NCBI GenBank assembly: GCA_019720755.1
Contig: CP081303.1
Span: forward strand, 2,790,001-2,854,000
DNA: 64,000 nucleotides
Direction: 5' to 3'
Source: Prolixibacteraceae bacterium
GTDB taxonomy: Bacteria > Bacteroidota > Bacteroidia > Bacteroidales > Prolixibacteraceae
Shown here: piece after piece, positions 1-11,656 of the stretch
Numbering within the stretch: position 1 is the first letter of the stretch
How the letters are laid out: each line of letters opens with the position of its first letter
Made by a program: the position numbers and the translations under genes
The notes under the pieces: model-generated
What the model saw: the letters and a program-made list of their open reading frames with translations, nothing else
What the model was told of the DNA's origin: nothing
Database searches by the model: none

Positions 1-261
1 AGTCTTTTTATTGATACGATTAAGAGCTTGTGAAAGTCCTATAGAAACCGTTGTCTTACCCTCACCTGCTGGCGTTGGAGAGATAGCAGATACTAAAATA
101 AGTTTACTTTTTTTTACTGCAGTTTCATCAATTAAACTTAAAGGTAACTTGGCTTTATACTTACCATATTGTTCTAAATTGTCGGCATCAACACCAAGTT
201 GATTGGCAATATTTACAATCGGTAACATCTCAACCCCTTGCGCAATATCAATATCTGTCAT
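1..261 (-). CDS. fhs: Formate--tetrahydrofolate ligase, N-terminal 87 residues (runs off left edge)
   Basis: The minus-strand reading starts at ATG 261-259 (MTDIDIAQG) and stays open to the window edge, so only the N-terminus is present. It contains the family P-loop stretch, [10 protein letters not shown], near residues 67-76, preceded by [11 protein letters not shown], which is characteristic of ATP-dependent formate--THF ligase. The enzyme makes 10-formyl-THF from formate and THF in the cytoplasm, feeding one-carbon metabolism. The full protein is usually about 555 residues. The identification rests on this strongly conserved N-terminus; the rest lies outside the window. The next gene rightwards is an insertion sequence on the other strand, so this gene begins its own transcript. 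Confidence 0.9.
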   Translation of the reverse strand, partial: MTDIDIAQGVEMLPIVNIANQLGVDADNLEQYGKYKAKLPLSLIDETAVKKSKLILVSAISPTPAGEGKTTVSIGLSQALNRINKKT

Positions 262-567
262 CGTGTGTATATTAAAAGAAAAGTTGTAACTCAATTTTAC
301 AATAAAAATAGGAACAATATTAGATAAACAAACAGCGAGAGGTACGAAAATATAGAGAATTTCTACGGATATAATTCTTTTCTTTAAATAAGGTTTCTAC
401 TAGACATGCTAACAGAACATTAACGAATATAAATACTTACTTCAAAAACAATTTCGTAAATTTATCACTTTAATTAAAAGTTAAGTGATCCCTATTTATA
501 TATAGTCTTTTTTTTAAGCATACATATATAAGGTAACATTACATCAATACATAGATCTATTTTTTAT
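262..567. other. Intergenic region between fhs and the IS4 element
   Basis: About 300 AT-rich bases with no convincing reading frame. It must hold the fhs promoter on the minus strand, but I find no perfect TAnnTTTG box. A small inverted repeat (TCACTT/AAGTGA, about 466-488) is the only structure seen. The right end, 557-567, is the left copy of the IS target duplication. Confidence 0.5.
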
Positions 568-1994
568 TTGACTACCTCCCGAAAAAAGTTGTATTATTAC
601 TGCAAGTATCTGACATTCACAATATAATATATGTGTAAAAACGAGGAAAGCTAGATTAAAAATGTTATTTTAAGTGTGAAAACATAATCATTTAAAACCT
701 AGCTCATGAACAAGATACTTACAAAACAAATACAGAACAAGCTAAGTCTATATTTTTGTAAATTAAATAGTCATTTAACCAAACCAGAATTACGTTGTAC
801 ACGTGAGATAACAACAGGTATTCTTAAGACAGGGTCTGTTATTATCAATCAAATAGCAACAGCTATAGGTGATTCTATAGACAAACAACAAACGACCAAA
901 AGGCTTCGAAATCATTACAATAAAAAAGGTTTCTTTTTAAAACTTCTTAGAGGCCATATGGATTGTGTGTCAGATACAATTCATGAAGGAGACTACATTC
1001 TATTTGATGGATCAGATATTCAAAAGAAATATGCTAAGACCATGGAAGGTCTGGATTTTGTAAAAGATGGAGATGAGAAAAATAAGGTTGGATTAGGTTA
1101 TTGGCTTATGAATGTTGTACATATTGATAAGGCCAATAAGATGACACCTTTGTATAATAAGCTGTACAGTTTCGATCATGGAGCCAAGAGTGAAAATAAT
1201 GAAGCAATCGAAGCATTAAAAGAAGTAGATAATGCTATTTCAAAGAATGTAACTTGTGTGTTTGATCGAGGATTTGATCGTCAGATTATTAAGGATTATG
1301 TTGTTAGTCAACAAAATAACTTCATAATCAGATTGAAAAAGAATACCAAATTAATATACAAAGGCAAAGAAACTACTGTATCTACAATTGGGAAAAAGAT
1401 TCCATTCTTCATGGAATTAACTGCCAATAAAAGAGGCAAAAACAAAAGTAAAAAGATAAACTTTGAGTGTGGTGCTGTTAAGGTTAAATATAGAATAAAG
1501 CAGAGGGAATTTGAGCTATGGCTTGTTGCTACAAAACGCAAATCAGGAGGGAAATGTTGGTTATTAACCAACTCACCTAAGCATACAATAACAGAAGTTA
1601 TTAGTGAAGCTTTTCAAGCATATGGCTTTCGTTGGAAAATAGAAGAATACCATAGACATATCAAATCAAGCTATGATTTAGAGAATATACAAATAAAGAA
1701 GTTTGATGGACTGCAATGCATGTTGGCAATTTTAACCATTGCAATGGGAATCCTTTATAACACATTAGAGTCCATGCATCTAAGGTTGTTGCTAGATAGC
1801 AAAATTAAGATACTTGATAAAAACAAGGTATCTGAACTCAGAAATTTTATCTATTATAAGATAAGTACGATAATTAAAATTTTATTGGCAAATGTTTACA
1901 CAAAACATATAATACAGAGTAAACAGACACAAGTAGACGTAGGACAAATGAGACTCAATCTAGATTTCTGACTAAAAAAACGGGAGGTAGCCAA
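568..1994 (+). mobile_element. Complete IS4-family insertion sequence
   Basis: The element is bounded by 14-bp inverted repeats with one mismatch: TTGACTACCTCCCG at 568-581, and the complement of TTGGCTACCTCCCG at 1981-1994. It is flanked by identical 11-bp direct repeats, CTATTTTTTAT, at 557-567 and 1995-2005. Target duplications of roughly 9-13 bp are normal for IS4 members. The total length of 1427 bp and the single transposase gene also fit. Intact ends, intact gene and identical target copies suggest a fairly recent insertion. It sits only 42 bp before the thioredoxin start codon. Confidence 0.9.
706..1971 (+). CDS. IS4-family DDE transposase
   Basis: A 421-residue protein that catalyses cut-and-paste movement of the surrounding element. 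The IS4 signature Y-x2-R-x3-E-x6-K is present exactly in YGFRWKIEEYHRHIK near residues 306-320 and includes the catalytic Glu. The two earlier acidic residues are most likely in the ILFDGSD (about 98-104) and CVFDRGFD (about 185-192) segments. The frame is uninterrupted and the stop lies 23 bp inside the right end of the element, so the gene looks functional. No terminator separates it from the downstream thioredoxin gene on the same strand, so read-through is possible. Confidence 0.93.
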   Translation: MNKILTKQIQNKLSLYFCKLNSHLTKPELRCTREITTGILKTGSVIINQIATAIGDSIDKQQTTKRLRNHYNKKGFFLKLLRGHMDCVSDTIHEGDYILFDGSDIQKKYAKTMEGLDFVKDGDEKNKVGLGYWLMNVVHIDKANKMTPLYNKLYSFDHGAKSENNEAIEALKEVDNAISKNVTCVFDRGFDRQIIKDYVVSQQNNFIIRLKKNTKLIYKGKETTVSTIGKKIPFFMELTANKRGKNKSKKINFECGAVKVKYRIKQREFELWLVATKRKSGGKCWLLTNSPKHTITEVISEAFQAYGFRWKIEEYHRHIKSSYDLENIQIKKFDGLQCMLAILTIAMGILYNTLESMHLRLLLDSKIKILDKNKVSELRNFIYYKISTIIKILLANVYTKHIIQSKQTQVDVGQMRLNLDF

Positions 1995-2036
1995 CTATTT
2001 TTTATATATTGTCCCAACTAAATATTAAACACGAAG

Positions 2037-2453
2037 ATGAAGAAACTATTATTTATTGCATTTTTAGCACTATCAACTTTCACAACATTGACAGTGAATG
2101 CAAAACCGGCAACGGCACAAGACGACGATAAAATTGAAATCGAATTTAACGAAGCAAACCAGTCATTTGACAAGTTACTTCAATCAAAGCTACCTATCGT
2201 AGTAGATTTCTATGCAACATGGTGTGGACCATGTAAGCGTCAAGCTCCAATTCTTAAAGAGTATGCTAAAGAAAATAAAGGGAAAGTACTTGTAGTGAAA
2301 GTCGATGTTGACAAAAACAAAGCAGTAGCGAAAAAGTATGGTATCAGATCGATCCCGACTCTTTATATTTTCAAAGGTGGTAAAGCTAAATGGCATGCTA
2401 CTGGAGTTCATACTAAAGATCAAATTCAAAAGGAAGTAAACAAGGTGAAATAG
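2037..2453 (+). CDS. Secreted thioredoxin-fold protein (CGPC)
   Basis: A 138-residue protein with an N-terminal signal peptide (MKKLLFIAFLALSTF..., about 22-28 residues) followed by a single thioredoxin domain. The redox-active site is WCGPC at residues 62-66 and the conserved cis-proline is in SIPT (Pro107). It probably acts in the periplasm as a disulfide reductase or relay. The CGPC centre favours a reducing role over DsbA-type oxidation, which is inference. It is followed by a strong terminator, so it is monocistronic. The IS4 element ends 42 bp before its start and has displaced whatever promoter sequence lay further upstream. Confidence 0.88.
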   Translation: MKKLLFIAFLALSTFTTLTVNAKPATAQDDDKIEIEFNEANQSFDKLLQSKLPIVVDFYATWCGPCKRQAPILKEYAKENKGKVLVVKVDVDKNKAVAKKYGIRSIPTLYIFKGGKAKWHATGVHTKDQIQKEVNKVK

Positions 2454-2473
2454 TACACTTCACCTAATATTAT

Positions 2474-2507
2474 AAAAGGGTTGCTGTTATAGCAACCTTT
2501 TTTTTGT
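2474..2507 (+). terminator. Intrinsic terminator of the thioredoxin gene
   Basis: A hairpin with arms AAAGGGTTGCT and AGCAACCTTT around a GTTAT loop, followed by a run of T. It lies 21 bp after the stop codon. Confidence 0.85.
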
Positions 2508-2612
2508 ATCAATACATATCGAATGAATATATCTTAAGGCAATAGAATATATAGAACAGATAAGATGGCATTTGAAATAGCCACAATACACGTATCATAT
2601 GTAAAGAGCAAT

Positions 2613-2646
2613 AAAAAAAGGGAATTACTAAAGTAATTCCCTTTTA
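2613..2646 (-). terminator. Terminator of the rpoBC-DUF3467 transcript
   Basis: A near-perfect hairpin (AAAAGGGAATTACT and its complement). On the minus strand it is followed by a T run, just beyond the DUF3467 stop codon. Confidence 0.85.
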
Positions 2647-2655
2647 TGTATCTAA

Positions 2656-2976
2656 TTATGCCTCCCCTGTAGGACCTCCGAAACTCATTGGTGGTGGAGG
2701 TGTATTTACCTCTGCATCATGAAGTTTAATCGGACCTAACTGAGACTCATAACGTCTTATGTTTTCTTCTAAAGTCAAAAGAAGTCTCTTTGCATGTTCA
2801 GGACACATCACAATTCTTGATTTTACCTTGGCTTTCTCAATGCCAGGCATCATTCGGATGAAATCCAATACAAATTCAGAACTAGAGTGAGAAATCACTG
2901 CTAAATTCGAATAAGTACCTTCAGAAACCTCCTCAGGAAGTTCAATACTAATAGACTGATTCTCTTCTCTATTCAT
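2656..2976 (-). CDS. DUF3467 domain protein
   Basis: A small acidic protein of 106 residues. The segment YSNLAVISHSSSEFVLDFIRMMPG, then VKSRIVMCPEHAKRLLLTLEENI, is typical of DUF3467. Proteins of this family very often follow rpoC in Bacteroidota, as here, 11 bp behind rpoC with a shared terminator. The function is unknown. Co-transcription with the RNA polymerase subunits suggests a link to transcription, but nothing in the sequence proves it. The C-terminal tail (NTPPPPMSFGGPTGEA) is low-complexity and probably disordered. Confidence 0.88.
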   Translation of the reverse strand: MNREENQSISIELPEEVSEGTYSNLAVISHSSSEFVLDFIRMMPGIEKAKVKSRIVMCPEHAKRLLLTLEENIRRYESQLGPIKLHDAEVNTPPPPMSFGGPTGEA

Positions 2977-2987
2977 ACGATTTAATT

Positions 2988-5900
2988 TTAATCTTTAGAA
3001 TCTACCAAACGATCATAATCTTCCTTAGAACCAACCACTAAATTACGATACAATTGACGTCCTGTACCAGCAGGAATAAGGTGACCACAAATAACGTTCT
3101 CCTTCATACCCTCTAGATTGTCAACTTTACCATTAATGGCAGCCTCATTCAGAACTTTAGTAGTTTCCTGGAAAGAAGCAGCAGACATCCAACTCTTCGT
3201 TTGAAGGGCAGCACGTGTAATACCTTGAAGAATCTGACCTGAAGTTGCTGGAACAGCATCTCTAGATTCGATCACTTGCATGTCTTTACGACGAAGCTGT
3301 GAGTTTTCATCTCGCAACTGACGAGCATTTACGATCATACCTGGCTTCAAGTTTTCAGAATCACCAGAATCCAAAATAACTTTCTTATCATAAATCCAGT
3401 CATTCTCTCTCATGAACTCATGCTTATCAACCAAGTGACGCTCCAAGAATTTAGTATCTCCCGGATCATCAATCTCAACTTTACGCATCATCTGACGAAC
3501 AATCACCTCAAAGTGCTTATCGTTAATCTTCACACCCTGCATACGATATACATCCTGTACCTCATTTACGATATACTCTTGAACCTTAGTAGGTCCTTCG
3601 ATACGTAAAATATCAGATGGAGTAATTGCACCATCTGAAAGAGGAATACCAGCACGTACGTAATCATTCTCTTGAACAAGGATCTGACGTGATAGAGGGA
3701 CAAGATATTTTTTGATATCTCCCAAACGAGTTGTAACAATAATTTCACGGTTACCACGCTTGATTTTACCAAAACTTACTTCACCATCCACCTCTGAAAC
3801 AACAGCTGGATTCGATGGATTACGAGCCTCAAACAACTCTGTTACACGAGGCAGACCACCGGTAATATCACCTGCTTTACCAGAAGCACGAGGAATCTTC
3901 ACAAGAACAACTCCCTTAGTCACAACCTGACCTTCATCCACGTTTACGTGACCACCAACAGGAAGGTTATAAGCTTTTATCAACTCACCATTCTCGTCAA
4001 CAATACGCAAACTTGGGTTCTTAGTTCTATCACGATTCTCGATAATAACCTTCTCAGCAAAACCTGTTTGCTCATCAGACTCTTCACGATAAGTGATACC
4101 ATCTTGAAGATCAGCAAATTCGATACGTCCTTCGTACTCTGTAATGATTACACCATTATAAGGGTCCCATTCACAGACTACATCGTTCTTCGTGATTTCA
4201 TCACCTTCTTTGATAAACAACTTAGATCCATAAGGAAGAGAGTGAGTAGAAAGAGTAATGTTTGTATTCTTGTCAACAACACGAAGTTCTGCAAGACGAC
4301 TCACTACTATCTCCACATTCTTACCATCCTCATCCACAAAAGGAACAGAACGCAACTCATCAATCTCTGCGATACCTTCATACTTAGCAACAACAGTAGA
4401 TTGAGACGAAACATTACCTGCGATACCCCCTACGTGGAAAGTACGAAGTGTCAGCTGTGTACCTGGCTCTCCAATAGACTGAGCGGCAACAACACCAATG
4501 GATTCACCCTCTTGGGCCATACGAGCACTTGCAAGGTTTGTACCATAACATTTAGCACAAACACCTTGTTTAGACTCACAAGTCAGAACCGAACGAATTT
4601 CAACTCTCTCAATAGGAGAATCTTCGATCATCTGAGCAATCTCATCAGTAATTTGACCACCAGATCTAACAATTAAATCACCTGTCAATGGGTGGAAGAT
4701 ATCATGAACAGTACAACGACCAACGATTCTTTCATAAAGAGAAGCAACAACCTCCTCATTATTTTTTATTGCAGAAGCTGTTAAACCACGCAATGTACCA
4801 CAGTCTTGTTCTGACACGATCACATCGTGTGCAACATCCACCAAACGACGAGTCAAGTAACCAGCATCGGCTGTTTTCAACGCAGTATCGGCAAGACCCT
4901 TACGAGCACCGTGAGTAGAAATAAAGTACTCAAGTACTGAAAGCCCCTCTTTAAAGTTCGCCAAAATTGGATTCTCAATAATTTGAGCTCCAGTAGAACC
5001 AGACTTTTGAGGTTTTGCCATCAAACCACGCATACCACAAAGCTGACGAATCTGCTCTTTAGAACCACGGGCTCCAGAATCAAGCATCATATAAACAGAG
5101 TTGAAACCTTGGTTATCAGAACTCAAAGTATTCATCACTGTATTTGTCAACTTCGCATTAACATGAGTCCAAGTATCAATTACCTGATTATAACGTTCGT
5201 TATTGGTAATGAAACCCATGTTATAGTTATTCATGATCTCATCCACTTCGTTGTAACCTTCCTGAACCATATCTGCTTTCGCATCAGGAATAACCACATC
5301 TGCTAGATTGAAAGACAATCCACCCATGTATGCCATACGGTAACCTAGGTTCTTGATATTATCCAAGAAATTCGCAGTTGTAGCATTATCAGTCACTTTC
5401 AAAATGTGAGAGATAATATCTCTTAGAGCCTTCTTAGTCAATAATTTATCCAAGTAACCTGCTTCTCTTGGAACAAATTGGTTGAAAAGAATACGACCTA
5501 CTGTAGTTTCAATAAGTGTAATTTCAGACTCTCCTTTATCATTCAAATCGTAAGTTTTAACCTTTACGATAGCATGCAAATCAGCTTTACCCTCATTATA
5601 GGCAATCTCTACCTCTTCTGGAGAGTAAAAACATAGTCCTTCACCTTTAACTCCTCGACGTGGCTTAGTCATATAATAAAGACCAAGAACCATATCCTGA
5701 GAAGGTACAGTAATAGGAGCACCATTTGCAGGGTTCAACAAGTTATGAGCAGAAAGCATCAACAACTGGGCCTCAAGAATTGCAGCATTACCAAGAGGTA
5801 AGTGAACTGCCATCTGGTCTCCATCGAAATCGGCGTTGAAACCAGTACATGCAAGAGGGTGAAGTTGAATCGCTTTACCTTCAACAAGTCGAGGTTGGAA

Positions 5901-7244
5901 AGATTGGATAGATAAACGGTGAAGAGTCGGTGCACGGTTAAGCATCACTGGATGACCTTTCATCACGTTTTCTAGAATATCCCAAACAACAGGATCTTTT
6001 CTATCTACAATCTTTTTTGCTGACTTTACAGTCTTTACAATACCACGCTCGATCAACTTACGAATCACGAATGGCTTATAAAGTTCTGCTGCCATATCCT
6101 TAGGGATACCACATTCGTGGATCCTAAGAGTAGGACCTACAACAATAACCGAACGAGCTGAATAGTCAACACGCTTACCCAAAAGGTTTTGACGGAAACG
6201 TCCTTGCTTACCTTTTAGTGAGTCAGAAAGAGATTTAAGAGCACGGTTGTTCTCTGTTTTAACAGCATTCGATTTTCTCGAATTGTCAAATAGAGAATCC
6301 ACAGACTCTTGCAACATCCTCTTCTCATTACGAAGGATCACCTCAGGAGCTTTGATTTCGATAAGTCTCTTAAGACGGTTATTACGGATAATAACACGAC
6401 GATACAAATCGTTCAAATCTGAAGTAGCAAAACGTCCACCATCAAGCGGCACTAAAGGACGTAGATCTGGTGGAATTACAGGAACCACTTTCACAATCAT
6501 CCACTCCGGACGGTTTCTTTTTTTCGATGCACGGAAAGCCTCTACAACTTGAAGACGCTTCAAAGCATCGTTCTTACGTTGTTGTGAAGTTTCAGTACTT
6601 GCTTTGTGACGCAACTCATAAGAGATAGAATCTAACTCTAAACGCTCAAGCAATGAGTAAAGAGCCTCAGCTCCCATCTTTGCGATGAACTTATCTGGGT
6701 CATCATCATCAAGCATTTGATTTTCTCTTGGTAGAGTATCTAGGATATCCAAATACTCCTCTTCCGTAAGAAAATCTAAATATTTAACACCATCATCACG
6801 CTTAACACCTGCGTTAATAACCACGTATCTTTCGTAATAGATGATTGTATCTAACTTCTTCGTTGGTAATCCTAAAAGATAACCAATTTTATTTGGTAGA
6901 GATTTAAAGTACCAAATATGGGCAACAGGAACAACCAAAGAGATATGTCCCATACGCTCACGACGTACTTTCTTTTCAGTTACCTCCACACCACAACGGT
7001 CACAAACGATACCACGATAACGGATACGCTTATATTTACCGCAGTGACATTCGTAATCCTTTACAGGACCAAAAATGCGCTCACAGAAAAGACCATCTCT
7101 TTCTGGCTTGTATGTACGGTAGTTAATTGTTTCAGGCTTAAGCACTTCGCCATGCGATCTCTCAAGTATCTCTTCTGGTGAAGAAAGACTGATAGATAGT
7201 TTAGAGAAGTTACTTTTAACCTTATTATCTCTTCTGAATGCCAT
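2988..7244 (-). CDS. rpoC: DNA-directed RNA polymerase subunit beta'
   Basis: A 1418-residue beta' subunit of the core RNA polymerase. The N-terminal zinc site is visible as Cys66, Cys68, Cys81 and Cys84. The catalytic Mg-binding NADFDGDQM motif is at residues 470-478. The second zinc cluster, the trigger-loop region ([13 protein letters not shown]) and the conserved C-terminal [15 protein letters not shown] follow in order. Length and motifs are those of an intact Bacteroidota RpoC. It lies 75 bp after rpoB, with a weak hairpin between them, and is followed by DUF3467 in the same transcript. Confidence 0.99.
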   Translation of the reverse strand: MAFRRDNKVKSNFSKLSISLSSPEEILERSHGEVLKPETINYRTYKPERDGLFCERIFGPVKDYECHCGKYKRIRYRGIVCDRCGVEVTEKKVRRERMGHISLVVPVAHIWYFKSLPNKIGYLLGLPTKKLDTIIYYERYVVINAGVKRDDGVKYLDFLTEEEYLDILDTLPRENQMLDDDDPDKFIAKMGAEALYSLLERLELDSISYELRHKASTETSQQRKNDALKRLQVVEAFRASKKRNRPEWMIVKVVPVIPPDLRPLVPLDGGRFATSDLNDLYRRVIIRNNRLKRLIEIKAPEVILRNEKRMLQESVDSLFDNSRKSNAVKTENNRALKSLSDSLKGKQGRFRQNLLGKRVDYSARSVIVVGPTLRIHECGIPKDMAAELYKPFVIRKLIERGIVKTVKSAKKIVDRKDPVVWDILENVMKGHPVMLNRAPTLHRLSIQSFQPRLVEGKAIQLHPLACTGFNADFDGDQMAVHLPLGNAAILEAQLLMLSAHNLLNPANGAPITVPSQDMVLGLYYMTKPRRGVKGEGLCFYSPEEVEIAYNEGKADLHAIVKVKTYDLNDKGESEITLIETTVGRILFNQFVPREAGYLDKLLTKKALRDIISHILKVTDNATTANFLDNIKNLGYRMAYMGGLSFNLADVVIPDAKADMVQEGYNEVDEIMNNYNMGFITNNERYNQVIDTWTHVNAKLTNTVMNTLSSDNQGFNSVYMMLDSGARGSKEQIRQLCGMRGLMAKPQKSGSTGAQIIENPILANFKEGLSVLEYFISTHGARKGLADTALKTADAGYLTRRLVDVAHDVIVSEQDCGTLRGLTASAIKNNEEVVASLYERIVGRCTVHDIFHPLTGDLIVRSGGQITDEIAQMIEDSPIERVEIRSVLTCESKQGVCAKCYGTNLASARMAQEGESIGVVAAQSIGEPGTQLTLRTFHVGGIAGNVSSQSTVVAKYEGIAEIDELRSVPFVDEDGKNVEIVVSRLAELRVVDKNTNITLSTHSLPYGSKLFIKEGDEITKNDVVCEWDPYNGVIITEYEGRIEFADLQDGITYREESDEQTGFAEKVIIENRDRTKNPSLRIVDENGELIKAYNLPVGGHVNVDEGQVVTKGVVLVKIPRASGKAGDITGGLPRVTELFEARNPSNPAVVSEVDGEVSFGKIKRGNREIIVTTRLGDIKKYLVPLSRQILVQENDYVRAGIPLSDGAITPSDILRIEGPTKVQEYIVNEVQDVYRMQGVKINDKHFEVIVRQMMRKVEIDDPGDTKFLERHLVDKHEFMRENDWIYDKKVILDSGDSENLKPGMIVNARQLRDENSQLRRKDMQVIESRDAVPATSGQILQGITRAALQTKSWMSAASFQETTKVLNEAAINGKVDNLEGMKENVICGHLIPAGTGRQLYRNLVVGSKEDYDRLVDSKD

Positions 7245-7279
7245 AAAACAAAAATTATAAACTTATAGTTCAGCGTATG

Positions 7280-7306
7280 AAAAGGAAGGCATCGAAGACA
7301 CCTCCC
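7280..7306 (-). promoter_or_regulatory. Hairpin in the rpoB-rpoC gap
   Basis: On the minus strand, GGGAGGTGT and ATGCCTTCC can pair (with G-U pairs) around a CTTCG loop, followed by TTTTC. The T run is short, so this is at most a weak pause, terminator or RNA-processing site between rpoB and rpoC. Confidence 0.35.
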
Positions 7307-7319
7307 TTATTCAAATATA

Positions 7320-10300
7320 TTATTCAAGGTCTACACTCAATCCTAATCCACGAAGTTCGTGAAGAAGAACGTTCAACGACTCAGGAATTCCTGGAGTAGG
7401 CATTGGATCACCTTTCACAATAGCCTCGTATGCTTTTGCTCTACCAATCACATCATCCGACTTCACAGTCAAGATTTCTTGAAGGATATTTGCAGCACCG
7501 TAAGCCTCAAGAGCCCAAACCTCCATCTCACCAAAACGCTGTCCTCCGAATTGAGCTTTACCACCCAATGGTTGCTGCGTAATAAGAGAGTATGGTCCGA
7601 TAGAACGAGCGTGCATCTTATCTTCAACCATGTGACCTAGTTTCAACATATAGATAACTCCTACTGTTGCAGGTTGGTCAAAACGCTCACCAGTCTCACC
7701 ATTGATAAGTCTTGTACGTCCAAAACGAGGAACACTTGCCTTATCACATAACTCAGTTATCTCATCTAATGTTGCTCCATCAAAGATAGGAGTAGCGAAT
7801 TTACATCCTAACTCCATTCCAGCCCAACCTAAAACAGTCTCATAGATCTGTCCTAAGTTCATCCTTGAAGGTACACCTAATGGGTTCAATACGATATCCA
7901 CTGGAGTTCCATCCTCAAGGAAAGGCATATCTTCTTGACGAACAATACGAGAAACGATACCTTTGTTACCGTGACGTCCCGCCATCTTATCACCAATCTG
8001 AAGCTTACGTTTCTTAGCAATATAAACCTTAGCCAACTGAATAATACCAGCAGGAAGTTCATCACCAATAGTAACGTTATAACGCTTACGTTTTGCTACA
8101 GCCTCAAACTCTTTATACTTCATGATATAGTTACGAACTAAAGATACGACCATTAAGTTCTTATCTTCATCCGTAGTCCAATCATTGGCATTCACTGTCA
8201 TAAAGTCAATACCAGCAAGAAGTTTTTGAGTAAATTTAGTTCCTTTCGAAATTACATCTACGCCAAAATAATCCTCTACACCTTGAGAAGTCTTTCCTGT
8301 AACAATATTGAAAAGCTTATCAACCAAAATATCTTTCAAACGGTTTGCTTGAACATCAAACTCTTGGTCGATCTGCTCCAATAAAGGCTTAGTAGTAGAT
8401 CTAGACTTTTTATCTTTCTGTACACGAGAGAACAATCTCTTATCAATAACCACCCCTTTTAGTGAAGGAGAAGCCTTCAAAGAAGCATCTTTTACATCTC
8501 CAGCTTTGTCACCGAAAATAGCACGTAAAAGTTTCTCTTCTGGAGAAGGATCTGACTCTCCCTTAGGAGTAATCTTACCAATAAGGATATCACCAGGTTT
8601 TACAACTGCACCAACGCGGATCAAACCATTCTCGTCTAAGTTACGAGTAGCTTCTTCACTTACGTTTGGAATATCAGAAGTAAACTCTTCTAAACCACGT
8701 TTTGTATCACGTACCTCAAGAGAATACTCATCAATATGAACAGAAGTAAATACATCATCACGTACGATACGCTCAGAAATTACAATCGCATCCTCATAGT
8801 TATAACCCTGCCATGGCATAAATGCCACCTTCAAGTTACGTCCTAAAGCCAATTCTCCTTGCTCAGTAGCATAACCCTCTGTAAGAATTTGTCCCTTCTT
8901 AACACGTTGGTTTGGAGAAACGATTGGTTTCAAGTCAATACATGTACCCTGGTTTGTCTTCTTATATTTCGGAACATTATAGCTCACTGTTTCGCCATTA
9001 AAGCTAACATAACGCTCCTCTTCAGTTGCGTCATAACGAACTACAATCTTACTTCCATCCACATAATCGATAACACCATCTTTCTCTGCAGAGATCTGAA
9101 CACGTGAATCCTCAGCAACACGTCCTTCAAGACCTGTACCTACGATAGGCGACTGTGGACGCAACAATGGAACTGCCTGACGCATCATGTTTGATCCCAT
9201 CAATGCACGGTTCGCATCATCATGTTCTAGGAAGGTAATCAACGATGCAGCAATCGAAGCAATCTGGTTTGGACCTACGTCCATCAAATCCACCTCATCG
9301 ATTTCTGACATCGGATAATCTGCATCCAAACGTGCTTTCACACGAGGATTAACAAAAGATCCATCCTCTGCATAAGTAGCATTAGCCTGAGCAATAATCT
9401 TTCCTTCCTCTTCCTCTGCAGTTAGATAAACCACATCTTGATTATCCAAGTTCACTTTACCTTCGCTTACAGGACGGTAAGGTGTAGAGATAAATCCAAG
9501 ATCGGTAATCTTTGCAAAGACACAAAGAGAAGAGATTAGACCAATATTCGGCCCCTCTGGTGTTTCAATTGGACACAAACGACCATAGTGAGTATAGTGA
9601 ACGTCACGAACCTCAAATCCGGCACGATCACGAGATAAACCACCAGGTCCCAGTGCAGACATACGACGCTTGTGAGTCATCTCTGCTAGTGGGTTCGTCT
9701 GATCCATAAACTGTGACAACGCATTGGTTCCGAAGAAAGAGTTGATCACAGAAGACAAAGTCTTCGAGTTAATCAAATCTGTTGGAGTAAACACCTCGTT
9801 ATCACGAACATTCATTCGTTCACGAATTGTTCTGGCCATACGAGCCAAACCAACACCAAATTGATTGTACATCTGCTCTCCTACTGTTCTAACACGACGG
9901 TTAGACAAGTGGTCAATATCATCGATATCTGTTTTCGAATTGATAAGCTTGATAAGATATTTGATAATCTCGATCATATCTTGGTTTGTCAAGACACGAG
10001 TATCTGAATCAATATCAAGATTCAACTTCTTATTAATACGATAACGACCAACCTCTCCTAAGTCATAACGAACTTCAGAAAAGAACAATTTATCAATTAC
10101 GTCACGAGCAGTAGCTTCATCAGGCGGCTCTGAGTTACGTAATTGTCTATAGATATATAATACTGCTTCCTTCTCCGAGTTACAAGGATCTTTCTGAAGT
10201 GTATTATAAATAATTGCAAAGTCAGCTAGATTCTGCTCCTCTTTATGAAGAAGAATAGTTTTCGCTCCTGAATCTAGGATTTCATCCAAGTGCTCAGGCT

Positions 10301-11132
10301 CGATAACTGTTTCACGGTCGATAATGACTTCATTACGCTCGATAGAAACTACTTCACCAGTATCTTCATCTACGAAGTCCTCTACCCATGTTTTCAACAC
10401 ACGAGCAGCCAATTTTCTACCAACAATTTTCTTAATTCCAGACTTTGAAACGCGAATCTCATCAGCAAGTCCGAATATCTCAAGGATATCCTTATCACTT
10501 TCATAACCGATTGCACGTAACAACGTAGTTACTGGTAATTTCTTCTTACGATCGATGTAAGCAAACATGACACCATTGATATCCGTTGCAAACTCAATCC
10601 ATGATCCCTTAAAAGGAATAATTCGAGCAGAGTAAAGTTTTGTACCATTGGCATGTACACTCTGACCAAAGAAAACGCCTGGAGAACGGTGTAATTGAGA
10701 AACAACCACACGCTCAGCACCATTGATCACAAAAGATCCACTTGGGGTCATATATGGAATTGTCCCCAAGTACACCTCCTGAATCACAGTGTCGAAGTCC
10801 TCGTGTTCTTCGTCAGTACAATACAATTTTAATCTTGCCTTAATTGGCACACTATAAGTCAAGCCTCTATCTATACACTCCTCGATAGTATAGCGAGGTG
10901 GATCGACTGAATAATCAATAAACTCAAGGACAAAGTTATTTCGAGTATCCGTAATTGGAAAATTTTCACGAAATACTTGATTAAGGCCCTCTATTTTTCT
11001 TTCCTCAGGCGATGCCCCCAACTGGAAGAACTCTTTGAAAGATTTGATCTGTACTTCTAGAAAATCAGGGTATTCGAAACGATTTTCTGCAGAAGCAAAA
11101 CTGATCCTATTATTTACAGTTTGTGAAGACAT
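7320..11132 (-). CDS. rpoB: DNA-directed RNA polymerase subunit beta
   Basis: A 1270-residue beta subunit that forms the catalytic core with beta'. The rifampicin-pocket region reads [19 protein letters not shown] and [14 protein letters not shown], which is the usual sensitive-type sequence at the classical resistance positions. The C-terminal [22 protein letters not shown] block, conserved in all bacterial RpoB, is intact. The start codon gives the Bacteroidota N-terminus [14 protein letters not shown]. It is separated from rplL by 101 bp containing an attenuator-like hairpin, which would let polymerase subunits be made at a lower level than L12. Confidence 0.99.
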   Translation of the reverse strand: MSSQTVNNRISFASAENRFEYPDFLEVQIKSFKEFFQLGASPEERKIEGLNQVFRENFPITDTRNNFVLEFIDYSVDPPRYTIEECIDRGLTYSVPIKARLKLYCTDEEHEDFDTVIQEVYLGTIPYMTPSGSFVINGAERVVVSQLHRSPGVFFGQSVHANGTKLYSARIIPFKGSWIEFATDINGVMFAYIDRKKKLPVTTLLRAIGYESDKDILEIFGLADEIRVSKSGIKKIVGRKLAARVLKTWVEDFVDEDTGEVVSIERNEVIIDRETVIEPEHLDEILDSGAKTILLHKEEQNLADFAIIYNTLQKDPCNSEKEAVLYIYRQLRNSEPPDEATARDVIDKLFFSEVRYDLGEVGRYRINKKLNLDIDSDTRVLTNQDMIEIIKYLIKLINSKTDIDDIDHLSNRRVRTVGEQMYNQFGVGLARMARTIRERMNVRDNEVFTPTDLINSKTLSSVINSFFGTNALSQFMDQTNPLAEMTHKRRMSALGPGGLSRDRAGFEVRDVHYTHYGRLCPIETPEGPNIGLISSLCVFAKITDLGFISTPYRPVSEGKVNLDNQDVVYLTAEEEEGKIIAQANATYAEDGSFVNPRVKARLDADYPMSEIDEVDLMDVGPNQIASIAASLITFLEHDDANRALMGSNMMRQAVPLLRPQSPIVGTGLEGRVAEDSRVQISAEKDGVIDYVDGSKIVVRYDATEEERYVSFNGETVSYNVPKYKKTNQGTCIDLKPIVSPNQRVKKGQILTEGYATEQGELALGRNLKVAFMPWQGYNYEDAIVISERIVRDDVFTSVHIDEYSLEVRDTKRGLEEFTSDIPNVSEEATRNLDENGLIRVGAVVKPGDILIGKITPKGESDPSPEEKLLRAIFGDKAGDVKDASLKASPSLKGVVIDKRLFSRVQKDKKSRSTTKPLLEQIDQEFDVQANRLKDILVDKLFNIVTGKTSQGVEDYFGVDVISKGTKFTQKLLAGIDFMTVNANDWTTDEDKNLMVVSLVRNYIMKYKEFEAVAKRKRYNVTIGDELPAGIIQLAKVYIAKKRKLQIGDKMAGRHGNKGIVSRIVRQEDMPFLEDGTPVDIVLNPLGVPSRMNLGQIYETVLGWAGMELGCKFATPIFDGATLDEITELCDKASVPRFGRTRLINGETGERFDQPATVGVIYMLKLGHMVEDKMHARSIGPYSLITQQPLGGKAQFGGQRFGEMEVWALEAYGAANILQEILTVKSDDVIGRAKAYEAIVKGDPMPTPGIPESLNVLLHELRGLGLSVDLE

Positions 11133-11169
11133 GAATCAACCGAATTAATTGAACCTAAAACATAAACGC

Positions 11170-11205
11170 AAAAAGGCTTAGAACCCCGAATAGGGATTCT
11201 AAACC
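11170..11205 (-). terminator. Attenuator-like hairpin between rplL and rpoB
   Basis: On the minus strand, GGTTTAGAATCCC pairs with GGGGTTCTAAGCC around a short loop and is followed directly by five T. It has the form of an intrinsic terminator but lies inside the operon, 28 bp after rplL. Partial termination at the matching place is known in E. coli; its efficiency here is inference. Confidence 0.7.
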
Positions 11206-11233
11206 ATAAACCTTCGTTAGAAAGGTCAACTTC

Positions 11234-11608
11234 TTATTTAAGCTCAACCTCAGCACCAGCTTCTGTTAGCTGTGTTTTAAGTGCTTCAGCTTCTTCTTTA
11301 GAAACTTTCTCTTTGATTGCTTTAGGAGCTCCGTCAACTAGTTCTTTAGCTTCCTTAAGACCAACACCTGCTAGGTCTTTAACCAACTTAACTACAGCCA
11401 ATTTTGAAGAACCTGCTGCTTTCAAGATAACGTCGAATTCTGTTTGCTCTTCAGCAGCAGCTTCGCCACCAGCAACTGGTCCAGCAACAGCTACTGCAGC
11501 AGCAGCAGGCTCGATACCGTACTCATCCTTAAGGATAGTTGCTAATTCGTTTACGTCTTTTACTGTTAGGTTAACTAATTCTTCTGCAAGTTTATTAAGA
11601 TCTGCCAT
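11234..11608 (-). CDS. rplL: 50S ribosomal protein L7/L12
   Basis: A 124-residue protein. It has an N-terminal dimerisation domain ([22 protein letters not shown]), an Ala-rich hinge (about residues 34-55) and a C-terminal factor-binding domain with [20 protein letters not shown]. It forms the stalk that recruits translational GTPases, anchored through L10 encoded just upstream. The length is normal. The hairpin behind it probably sets the drop in expression before rpoB. Confidence 0.98.
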   Translation of the reverse strand: MADLNKLAEELVNLTVKDVNELATILKDEYGIEPAAAAVAVAGPVAGGEAAAEEQTEFDVILKAAGSSKLAVVKLVKDLAGVGLKEAKELVDGAPKAIKEKVSKEEAEALKTQLTEAGAEVELK

Positions 11609-11656
11609 TTTCCTCGAATTTAAAAATGATATAGTGAATAATTTATTTTCTTTTCT

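Noticed and set aside
3948-4676. A 242-codon plus-strand open frame opposite rpoC
   Set aside because: It is antisense to conserved rpoC codons, and its composition reflects the complementary frame; no protein-like motifs.
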